From Oppiella nova (taxonomy: Eukaryota; Arthropoda; Arachnida; Sarcoptiformes; Oppiidae), in assembly GCA_905397405.1 (NCBI GenBank), contig CAJPVJ010000541.1, positions 1-23,436 on the forward strand: a stretch of DNA of 23,436 nucleotides. Reading direction: 5' to 3'. Within the stretch, counting starts at the first letter, position 1. Every line of letters starts with the position of its first letter. The notes under the pieces are model-generated. The model was not told the origin of the DNA. It did no database searches and saw only the letters and a program-made list of their open reading frames with translations. The position numbers were made by a program, and so were the translations under genes. Below are positions 12,353 through 20,826 of the stretch, one piece after another.

Positions 12353-12712
12353 TCAAAAATTCTGAATTTGAAGCATTTGCATTTAAATTATTTGCCAATT
12401 TAATTTTATTAATTAAGTAGTGATACTCTAGTGAATGGAAATAATTGAAATATTTTGGATTAAATTAATAGGAATTCTCTGACAAAAGGAATTCCAGTTT
12501 AATATCGAAAGTAAAAGAAGTCATTTTGTAGTGTTTTGTTCACTATTTCACGATTTAGGCATCAATTCAAGTCTTATGATATCGCGAAATAAAGTACTGA
12601 AATGGTTGTGTCAAGTGCTGGTATAGTCGGGTAGGGAATGACAGTTTCAATCAGAATCTCAATTACAATATACTTATTGAATGATTCTATGCTTTACTCA
12701 AATGAAAGCCTA

Positions 12713-12746
<34 letters not shown>

Positions 12747-12754
12747 CTTTTTAT
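12353..12754 (+). repeat. Tandem duplication, copy 1 (402 bp)
   Basis: Starts TCAAAAATTCTGAATTTG and ends with a (GA)n tract (12716-12744) followed by CTCTTTTTATT. Copy 2 follows directly with the same order of sequence. The first copy carries 182 bp (12480-12661) that the second lacks. Confidence 0.95.
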
Positions 12755-12932
12755 TCAAAAATTCTGAATTTGAAGCATTTGCATTTAAATTATTTGCCAA
12801 TTTAATTTTATTAATTAAGTAGTGATACTCTAGTGAATGGAAATAATTGAAATATTTTGGATTAAATTAATAGGAATTCTCATTACAATATACTTATTGA
12901 ATGATTCTATGCTTTACTCAAATGAAAGCCTA

Positions 12933-12966
<34 letters not shown>

Positions 12967-12975
12967 CTTTTTATT
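12755..12975 (+). repeat. Tandem duplication, copy 2, with internal deletion (221 bp)
   Basis: Essentially identical to copy 1 on both sides of a 182-bp gap. The junction lies at ATTCTC|ATTACA around 12881/12882; TCTC is present at both breakpoints of copy 1, so a microhomology deletion is likely. Both copies keep the same GA tract length (29 bp), which points to a recent event. Confidence 0.95.
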
Positions 12976-15468
12976 GACAAATTACCCCAATCTATGGCTA
13001 ACTCTTCGCTAACTATACGGAAGTTCGTGTCCTCTTCACAGTCTTGAGGCAAATATCTTCGCACAAGAAGTTCATCACAAGAGGCCTAAAGAATGGCATG
13101 AATTGCATGCTATGAGCACTACTAGAGACTATAGTACAGGTGAAAGGCATTTCACTTCATATAATAAGTTATGCCAAACCGTATATTCAATTAATTGTGA
13201 GTTCACTGCGAGAACTCCATTCACGACACCATTGAGTGAAATATTGTTCACGAAAACTAAAATTCATTATTTTCTCTCTAATGTGATGATTGAGTTATTG
13301 GACAACAGTTTTAACGCAATTGTTATCTAAAGTACAATTCATCTTATTTTTTGTATGTGTGTGTGAATCACACAATAAGTTTCGGGTCATCAAAATGGTA
13401 ATAAAATTTATCACCCATTTATTGGGAGAGAAAAATATTTACAAAATTGAGCTATAATTGGATAAGAATTTAAGCGCAAGAATTAAGGTTTTAAAATTTT
13501 GATCGGGGAGATTTTCAAATAGAGATGCCACTCGTAATGAGACACAAATTTGAGAGCGATTTAATGATTTTAGATCTAAATTGAATTACACATTGAAAAT
13601 CGCATCACTAGAAAGGGCTGGCAGTCATGCGAAAACAAACGACTCCCGGAGACTCTGATTCATAACTAACGGAGAGAGAGAGAGACAGACAGATAGACCA
13701 CTGCTATACTCGACACTCGCATACAGAGTGTACAATGTATTTGTATAACTCATATAATAATATATCGGTTCTGTTATATTCACTATTCTGTGTATCAGAA
13801 TAGGAGTCCCACTTTCGCTCTCTGTCTTTCACTCTGTGTTAACAACACAATAGGGTTTGAGTTCTGGATTTGGCAGCTCTTAGGCTGTTGTTCATATCAG
13901 GACCAATACATGAGGAGATAATAACTTTTTGTGTGCCACACATTTCGCTGCATTACTCTCTGCGAGAGATATTAGCGAATAGTGTATTCACTGTAAGAAG
14001 ATTTCAATCGCGAAATGAGGGGAACTTTGAGAGAGAGAGAGATAAAAGTGCTGAAAACGTAACCATACACTCGTAGACGGCATATACACTGTACTGAAGA
14101 ATTTAATACATGAATGTTTTTATCACTCAATATGAATACGATTCGTAAGAATAGTGCAGAATTCTGTGTATGGATTAGTTGCCAGATTTAGTCCCGTATT
14201 ATAACACAGAACTCATAACAAATGTTTGGAAAAGAAATTTTATTTTTGGGGAGTTTAGCGATTTCTTTGATAAGCGGTTTAAACATCAATATAAACACGA
14301 AAATAAATAATCAAAATATAAACCATAATATAATAAAATTTTAATTTAATTTAAAATATACCATAAAATAAAAATATTATTGGTATAATAAAAAAGGATA
14401 TAATATTTGTATTTTATAAATAATTTTACAAAGTTTCGCAAATAATAAGCGATGAAATCATTTTTAGAGTTAAGGGTGGAGTGCGGGAGAGGTTAGTCTA
14501 CATTACAAACATATCAAAAATGTTCAGTCGTTTATACAAAATACATCAGACATATGATTTACACGCAATTATTGCTATAATTAAAATGTCTCATTTTAGA
14601 TCCACTCAATCAGTTTCGATGACACATTTATTTTAAAATTATATTTAATCTACTTTTCAATTTATATTGACATTTATACTAATTCATATTTTCTGGTAAG
14701 GAATGGTATAAAGTTACAAATACTTTTAACATTTTTCATTTCTGCACCACTGTCAATAATTCTGTACTTAATAAATTAATTTTGTTCATTAAAAGTTAAC
14801 AAATCTTACAAATAAGTATATTTGTTAAAAATCAAACTTTTTTGGTGAATAATAAAATAGTCTTTTAATACATTAACAAATATTTGCACTAAAAATAATG
14901 TAAATATTGAAGCATAGAGTATGATCTGATACACCCCTCATAAAACTTATGCATATTCAGTGCCATTCCGCCCAACATTTTCTTATTATCAGATAATAAT
15001 TACAATTAATACACACAGGAATTGATGAATATTTGCATTTTAAATAATTTTAGACTACATTGTATTCAATATCATGTATGAAAAATTAAGCAAAAAATAT
15101 AGTCAGAGAGCCCAATGAGCAGCGACTGGCTGTGTGTCTATAACTTATGTTTTTTTGTTATCTCACAAGTCATTAAACATTTATTACATGAAAACCACCA
15201 AAAAATAATTGTATCGAAACATTAATAACTAACAAACAATAGACGCGTGTAATAAATGTCAGGCATTGAGAAAAACATATCCATATCTCTCAAGATTTCC
15301 TAATAAACCAGAAACCGAGTGCTTATTCAGCCATTACTGTCGCTAATGGGAAGAGATTTTTTCGATAACCACTTAGGAATACAAAAGTTACTTAAAAATA
15401 TATTTTACATCACTTCGAGACATGTGTGTAAAACTACAGTAAAATTTTAAAACTCAGTGTTTGCTTAC
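12976..15468. other. Non-coding DNA left of exon pair B
   Basis: This would be intron of the exon pair B gene on the minus strand. The stretch 13,000-14,090 is somewhat richer in G and C and has frames of 60 to 75 codons, without recognised domains. From 14,230 to 15,080 it is very AT-rich. I looked for a DOK7-type third exon, which would continue after KLSPVA, and did not recognise one. Confidence 0.5.
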
Positions 15469-15663
15469 CGGCGACGGGAGAGAGTTTTGTTAAGACACAC
15501 CACCGGAGTCTCCACTTTATCACAAAAAAGTTAAAATAAATAATTAATAATCTCTTAAAGAGTCGACAATTCATTAACAAAAAAACTTTCTCTAATGTAA
15601 GCAAACCTTTCGCGAAACTCTTTGCTTCACTTCGCCTTCAATTACCACTCGTTGATCAGACAT
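15469..15663 (-). CDS. DOK7-like PH-domain N-terminus, exon pair B (partial)
   Basis: Minus-strand exons at 15663-15607 (57 nt, ATG first) and 15514-15469 (46 nt) flank a 92-bp intron with donor AAG|GTTTGC and an acceptor ending AAAG. They read MSDQRVVIEGEVKQRVSRK, then WRLRWCVLTKLSPVA, and end one base into a codon at a strong donor, G|GTAAGC. About 20 of 34 residues match pair A, and the key PH features (VIEG, K.R, RKW..RW.V, KLSPVA) are kept. The RDGK turn usual for DOK7 is replaced by RVSRK, which is less typical. Both copies keep the reading frame and the same exon and intron lengths, so both may be functional. They could be alternative first exons of one gene, or two genes. DOK7 identity is from remembered family sequence. 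Confidence 0.7.
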
Positions 15664-16800
15664 TGCCTCCAAATATAAAACACTTTTCAGTTTGAAATTT
15701 AATTGATTTAAGAAAACTAATTCAATTTCACTGAACAAAAATTAATTGATTAGTTTTGTGTCCAATTTAATAAATTTCAATACATTTTGAACGAATTGAA
15801 TATATGTTTTAATACACACATCAATACCACTCACACTGACAATGAGTTTAGATGTGCTCTGGTGTCTAAACCCTGAGCCAAAAGGCATGTAATAATTCTT
15901 GAGCGCAAAAAATAATCCGATTGGCGGACAGAATATTATGGGTTCTGCCTAAACATCGCTAAAACTTTTATATACATTAGTAGTCTGTGACTCCGCTGTT
16001 ATTATGTGTTTTCTCTATTAGTAAATAATGCTTACGATATGTCTCTTACTATTCATATTTTGATGCATTAGACGTATTGATCGATATTTGAGTTTTGTAT
16101 CGATATGTCATTCAAACCGGAATATAACCAGCAAATCAAACAAAGAGGGGAATTGGAGACTGATAGAGAGCACAGGGAGGGAAAGGGAGGGAAAGGTTTG
16201 TTTGGTAATTAGAAAATCGAAATCCGAGTCATAGGGAAAACCCGATGAAGTTATTTGATATACAATACTAGCGTCGAGTGCAGAATACAAGCATATATTC
16301 TGTATATGATATACAAAATGTTTGCATCACTTAAGTGTCACTTCATTACCGATCCATAATGGGAACGGCAGGTCTGTCTGTTCAGGTAGTGCACAGGTTT
16401 GTGTTGTGTTGCTAAGTGTTGTCAACTATTATGGACTCAATGATGGCTATAGACGGGCGCCACCAGAGAGTCCGTGCAGGCGGTCATCACTGAGGCGTGA
16501 GTCCAATGAGTCCAACGATTCCGATAGTGGAGTGAAGTTTGGGTGCATTTTATATCAAAAACCAAACTCTAATTCCCCTGAAGTTAAACCTAATGGCAGT
16601 GCCTTTCTCTATCTCCTGTGCCTCATATTAAACATGTATATAATATCGCGAGGCATCCAATGGATGATCATTTAGACAGATGTCTACTCTCCTTAACTAT
16701 AGCTAAAAGCGATTTTTATTACTAATTATGTAAATATTTAATGACATTGTATACTGAAAAACAAATTAAAACATCGATATTCCGGTGAAAATTATGTTAT
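15664..16800. promoter_or_regulatory. Region 5' of exon pair B, with purine tract and unassigned frame
   Basis: Upstream (minus-strand sense) of the exon 1B start. It holds a purine-rich tract at 16140-16197 and a GC-richer patch at about 16,340-16,600. That patch has an open plus-strand frame (16322-16675) with an Arg/Ser-rich stretch RRAPPESPCRRSSLRRES, but it begins without ATG and matches no family I recognise. Promoter and 5' UTR function is inferred from position only. Confidence 0.3.
16175..16191 (+). other. Predicted G-quadruplex motif
   Basis: The plus strand reads GGGAGGGAAAGGGAGGG: four G3 runs with loops of 1, 3 and 1 bases, which fits the canonical quadruplex pattern. It sits about 510 bp upstream of the exon 1B start codon and lies on the strand opposite to that gene's coding sense. 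Confidence 0.6.
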
Positions 16801-16905
16801 AATTACAATATTTGAGTCCAATTTGTATTGAATCCATACATCCGATGAATATTAAAGCGACAAAACTGTGTTATAATTCACTCAATTTGGCTCCACTAAT
16901 GTTGT
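16801..16905 (+). repeat. Dispersed repeat, copy 1
   Basis: A 105-bp stretch starting AATTACAATATTTGAGTCC and ending CTCCACTAATGTTGT. It is nearly identical to 21997-22099, which lacks a 2-bp GT. The copies are 5.2 kb apart in the same orientation. Confidence 0.95.
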
Positions 16906-17030
16906 AATTAATTTAATTGCTTTGTATTAAAATTCATACACTTTTCTCATAAACATGAATATAAATTCAACTCATTCATGTTTATAAATTTAGTGTAATG
17001 AAAATTGTATGCACCTTTTATTGATTTAAA

Positions 17031-17251
17031 AATTGACCCAGTATTTTTTAATAGAGTAAAATATTATTATATTTAACTATTTTATACATTAAATACTAAT
17101 TTTCCAAAAAAATTGAATCAAAATTTATTGAGTCGTATATGTATTCATAACTCATCGGCAATGAAAGGACCGCTCAAAACATGTGAAGATCTCAATGAAA
17201 TGTCATTTATTATACACTATACCCACTAGTATTCTGTGTCTCTTGATTAAA

Positions 17252-17290
<39 letters not shown>

Positions 17291-17624
17291 AGCAGAGTAT
17301 ATTGAATAAAATATTTGTCATAAATCTAATGTCTTTTTCATAAGGCATTGTTAGTTTGAGAAATTGAAAGTCAATATAATATCATAAAATTTATTGAAAT
17401 TATTATTTTGGCGAAAAAGCAGCAAATTCTGTAAAATTGGACTCAAATTCTTAAATATGAGTCATTCGTGAGTGAATGGAGTGAATGTTGCGCTAAAACA
17501 CTCTCCTCTCACATAAACCTTCTCCTCAGAAGTGATGCGAAAACTGATAAATACTTTATTTCGGCGAAAGTCTGCCTCAAAATTCAGTTTCTCAGAGAGA
17601 ATGCATTGAATTGTGTTTTTGTTG
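17031..17624 (+). repeat. Tandem duplication, copy 1 (594 bp)
   Basis: Starts AATTGACCCAGTATTTTTTA and includes a CT tract at 17254-17288. Copy 2 follows immediately. The copies differ by a few substitutions and by CT-tract length. An open frame of about 60 codons near 17,470 (copy 1) is repeated in copy 2 with a 2-bp insertion (CACA in place of CA), so it is not maintained as coding. Confidence 0.95.
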
Positions 17625-18215
17625 AATTGACCCAGTATTTTTTAATAGAGTAAAATATTATTATATTTAACTATTTTATACATTAAATACTAATTTTCCA
17701 AAAAAATTGAATCAAAATTTATTGAGTCGTATATGTATTCATAACTCATCGGAAATGAAAGGACCGCTCAAAACATGTGAAGATCTCAATGAAATGTCAT
17801 TTATTATACACTATACCCACTAGTATTCTGTGTCTCTTGATTAAAAAGTCTCTCTCTCTCTCTCTCTCTCTCCCTCCCGGCAGAGTATATTGAATAAAAT
17901 ATTTGTCATAAATCTAATGTCTTTTTCATAAGGCATTGTTAGTTTGAGAAATTGAAAGTCAATATAATATCATAAAATTTATTGAAATTATTCTTTCGGC
18001 GAAAAAGCAGCAAATTCTGTAAAATTGGACTCAAATTCTTAAATATGAGTCATTCGTGAGTGAATGAAGTGAATGTTGCGCTAAAACACACTCTCCTCTC
18101 ACATAAACCTTCTCCTCAGAAGTGATGCGAAAACTGATAAATACTTTATTTCGGCGAAAGTCTGCCTCAAAATTCAGTTTCTCAGAGAGAATGCATTGAA
18201 TTGTGTTTTTGTTGA
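17625..18215 (+). repeat. Tandem duplication, copy 2 (591 bp)
   Basis: Second copy of the 594-bp unit. Its CT tract (17849-17874) is shorter and ends with CCCTCCC. Differences from copy 1 are few, so the duplication looks recent. Confidence 0.95.
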
Positions 18216-18660
18216 GACTTGTACTCAGAGTCTGCAGACTCTTACAGCGCTCTTACAGTTTATCCCCAAATGATACCGACTTTGAGCGCACTTAGTATTC
18301 ACAGGCATTGCATGAATGCGATAAAACACAGTGAAGTCGGGCGACAAAAACACATTTGCAAACACCAAATGTGTGTTTAAATCGTATTCACAGACAACCA
18401 GCCGATCACATAATATTCACTTTTATATACATCTTTATGAACACAAAAAAAATTCTGAACTATTTATCTTAAATAATATATTATACTTGAATTCAATCCG
18501 TAAGCACTCTATTCATAAACTATTTAATATCGAGAATATCCATTCAATATGATGAATGAATAAATGTGAATAAAATCTTAGCATTTGTAAAATCTAAATT
18601 AAATTAAATTAAAATCCATTTGTTGTCTCATTTCACTTAGTATTGCTACTAAGGTATTAG
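18216..18660. other. AT-rich spacer
   Basis: No recognised feature. It separates the tandem duplication from the helicase remnant. Confidence 0.6.
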
Positions 18661-18819
18661 AAATTGTGTTATATTTTTGGATTTAATTCGCGAAAACAGT
18701 TGCCACTCGTGATTCCGGGGGCCATAACGACACACAAAGCCCAGGGTCACACATACGACAAAGTAATCGTTCACCTGTCTGACAGGACACCCGATTTGGC
18801 TAAAATGTATATATATTGA
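18661..18819 (+). pseudogene. PIF1/Helitron-like DNA helicase remnant
   Basis: A 52-codon frame bounded by stops contains NSRKQLPLVIPGAITTHKAQ directly followed by GHTYDKVIVHL and SDRTPDLAKMYI. The pattern (R.Q)(L/F)PL..(A)..(A)(I/M)T.HK.QG.T.D.V.V.L is the conserved C-terminal part of superfamily 1 helicases of the PIF1 type, including the helicase part of Helitron transposons. The frame ends just before the ALSR(A/V) motif expected next, and nothing helicase-like was seen upstream, so this is a truncated fragment. PIF1 proteins unwind DNA in the 5'-3' direction; this piece lacks the ATP-binding Walker A motif and cannot act alone. It could derive from a Helitron or from a multicopy PIF1-like gene. 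A spliced exon is possible but less likely. Confidence 0.7.
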
Positions 18820-19048
18820 TTTAATGATTATTTCATGATTTAATATTGGAGACCTTTTTAAATCAATGTTTTAATTGGATATATGTTTTCAAAGTAATTC
18901 AATATAGTCTACAAATTGAATATATTGTATGTGTTTGCATCAATTGAAAGTAAATTTATAATATATGACACAATTGTGCCGCCACTGATTGGTCTGTTTT
19001 CCTGTGCTTTCAGTGATATTTGATTGGATTATCAATTCATAGGTCACA
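18820..19048. other. AT-rich spacer with possible 5' UTR
   Basis: AT-rich. Near its end a pyrimidine-rich stretch (GTTTTCCTGTGCTTTCAG, ending at about 19012) looks like a good splice acceptor, 36 bp before the ATG at 19049. The following exon may therefore have a spliced 5' UTR. Confidence 0.35.
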
Positions 19049-19160
19049 ATGTCTTCGGATGGACTCAATCGACGTAAAAGAGTTGTCAATAGGAATGGAG
19101 ACACAAATGAGGAGAACGTGTTTCAAGAAGTGTCGTCCGAAAGACCACAAAAGTATCCAG
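19049..19160 (+). CDS. Unassigned first coding exon (partial)
   Basis: ATG at 19049 opens 37 codons rich in charged residues (MSSDGLNRRKRVVNRNGDTN, then EENVFQEVSSERPQKYP) and ends at a plausible donor, CCAG|GTCAAT, in phase 1. The composition changes sharply after that point to AT-rich intron-like sequence, which supports an exon. A short basic, hydrophilic N-terminus before a membrane segment would fit OGFOD3, whose catalytic exon lies 3 kb downstream on the same strand, but no membrane exon was found, so this link is speculative. I recognise no domain. It could also belong to the adjacent kinase fragment. Confidence 0.45.
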
Positions 19161-19324
19161 GTCAATCAATCACTAAAATCCAAATCGTTTTATTTGATTT
19201 AATTAAAATATTTGGATTATTAAGTAATCATTATTTGCATAATATTTGAAAAATAATAATTTATATTTTAGTTATTTTAGAAAAATATAAATAATTGAAA
19301 CATTGAGTTATTACTTGATTTTGA

Positions 19325-19627
19325 TCGGACATCTGGTCCCTTGAGGTATGGTTTCCTTTTAACCACATTAAGGACCCAAAGATGTGGCAGAAAAGGAAAC
19401 AGTATTTCAGAGAAGAGTTGCCACAGATTTACACGAAGAGCAAGATTATGATTGCAGACATCAATAGTAGCGAAGTGATGGCACTGATTCGGGATCTTCT
19501 GGACACCGACCCCTCCAAGAGATCGAGTCTTAAGGATCTGATTGGTAATCATAGGTCTCTTCAAAGCTGTCCTAACATTAGTAGACCACAAGTGGTGGTC
19601 GCGAACCGGCCCGCAGTTAGGCCTTAG
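19325..19627 (+). pseudogene. Protein-kinase C-lobe fragment
   Basis: After a TGA at 19322-19324 the frame reads SDIWSLE, which resembles kinase subdomain IX (D.WSLG), and later ALIRDLLDTDPSKRSSLKDL, a clear subdomain XI with the conserved Arg. The segment between (DPKMWQK...REELPQIYTKS) would be subdomain X. No catalytic loop, DFG or ATP-binding loop precedes it, and no splice acceptor is seen next to SDIW, so this is the last quarter of a kinase domain. The frame meets TAG at 19625-19627, but the same frame continues beyond it for 32 more codons and ends in HWTADSQSLSHTIIY and TAA; that tail recurs near 23,010. The subfamily cannot be told. A truncated, decaying copy is most likely. Confidence 0.65.
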
Positions 19628-19650
19628 GCGCGACACAACCACAGAGCACT

Positions 19651-20216
19651 TCACTGGACGGCCGATTCCCAGTCACTCAGCCATACAATCATATATTAAG
19701 CACCCGTTTGGAGTTTAATCAAAGTTTTCATTTCAATCACTTTTCTATTCATTTCAATCAATACTCACTTTTGACACAACTTTTCATTAATAGATTTCAT
19801 GACAAACACAACACTCGACCCATGGATTCAATGATTTTAAAGTTTATTTTATAACTCAAATTATCATCACTTTTAGACAGCTCTATATTTTTGAATACTT
19901 ATTATTAAGTTATTCATTTTATTGAATAAATATTTGTTTACAATTATGCTTAAGTAAGATAAATAAAATAGAAATGCTTTAATTTTCATTAACACAATCA
20001 CAATATAATTCATTCAAAAAATACACATTTAATGAAATCAATATTCATTAGACGTCTTGAAAATTATGTTTTTATATTTCATTTGTTGTGGTTTTCCTTC
20101 AATTTATTAATTTCCCTAAAAATATATAACTTTCGGTAAATATATTCAACTGAAATACAATTAATAATAAAACTTATTGTTTATAATATATTAGATTCTC
20201 TGAAAATAATCACTCA
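19651..20216 (+). repeat. Duplicated coding tail and 3' flank, copy 1
   Basis: Two blocks are shared with the right edge of the window: 19651-19765 with 23003-23117 (115 bp each, few substitutions) and 19991-20216 with 23211-23436 (226 bp, near identical). The middle differs in length (about 225 versus 93 bp). The first block starts in codons for HWTADSQSLSHTIIY plus TAA, open in both copies, so the repeat looks like the 3' end of a gene with its 3' UTR. Confidence 0.9.
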
Positions 20217-20252
20217 TTAGGTTTTTATCTCCAAATTCTGCATTTGGCACAG

Positions 20253-20530
20253 AATTGCACCAAAGCTACGGTGGCTATGCTTGTGGACTACGTTTCTGCA
20301 GCCGACACCAAAGTCTTTACGGGTTGTACACCTTTGGCCTCCGCCGTAGAGGCAAACAACGCGGACATTGAGATGGCTTTACTCCTAAGGTGTACCATCC
20401 TGAGCCCGATGTCTGTGTCTATGTTCTCCAGTATAGATTCCCTCAACTGTTCCTCTATTTACAGAATTTCAGGCCAAGTATTTTAAACTATCTGATAAAT
20501 TATTTTAAATTGTTTGCAAATCATAAATAA
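20253..20530 (+). pseudogene. Ankyrin-like fragment with apparent frameshift
   Basis: A possible acceptor (TTTGGCACAG) precedes codons reading NCTKATVAMLVDYVSAADTK and then VFTGCTPLASAVEANNADIE. The G.TPL..AVE.NN.DI core fits an ankyrin repeat helix pair. Near 20,375-20,387 the sensible reading moves to another frame, which gives PKVYHPEPDVCVYVLQYRFP and stays open to TAA at 20528-20530. The first frame, by contrast, becomes Ser-rich and ends at 20486. This suggests a 1- or 2-bp indel. Alternatively the first part ends at a donor, CTAAG|GTGTAC. Ankyrin repeats mediate protein binding; the parent protein is not recognised. It starts 36 bp after the duplicated repeat ends. Confidence 0.5.
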
Positions 20531-20826
20531 ATATACAGTAATATCTAATAGCTTTGACTACGATTAAGAATTTTAAGCAAAACTTCATAACAAATAATAT
20601 TTTTTCTGATAAGTAAGTTGTGTTATATTTAGTGATTTTGATTATCATTTCTTACAATCAGTGATTAGTACTTAGGAAACAAAGGATTAGATAATTGGAA
20701 GCATCATCTCATTTATGGCTTCTTAGAGCTGACTCATACTGTTATTTGTATTGCTGTAACTACGGAGTGTTATTTGATACAAATTCATTTGTGACCACAC
20801 TTAAGACTATCACTTACTGCCAAAAC
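20531..20826. other. AT-rich spacer before the coiled-coil gene
   Basis: No recognised feature. An open frame upstream of the ATG at 20827 runs back to 20695 but its Cys/Tyr-rich reading looks non-coding. Promoter and 5' UTR of the next gene should lie here. Confidence 0.5.

Noticed and set aside
12353-12975. Possible CRISPR-like or satellite array
   Set aside because: There are only two copies and no spacers; it is a simple tandem duplication with a deletion.
16322-16675. 117-codon plus-strand frame with Arg/Ser-rich part
   Set aside because: It starts with TTG in a eukaryotic context, has no clear exon borders and no recognised domain. Kept only as a note in the regional entry.
19277-19654. 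125-codon minus-strand frame
   Set aside because: It is antisense to the kinase C-lobe fragment, which has clear kinase motifs on the plus strand.
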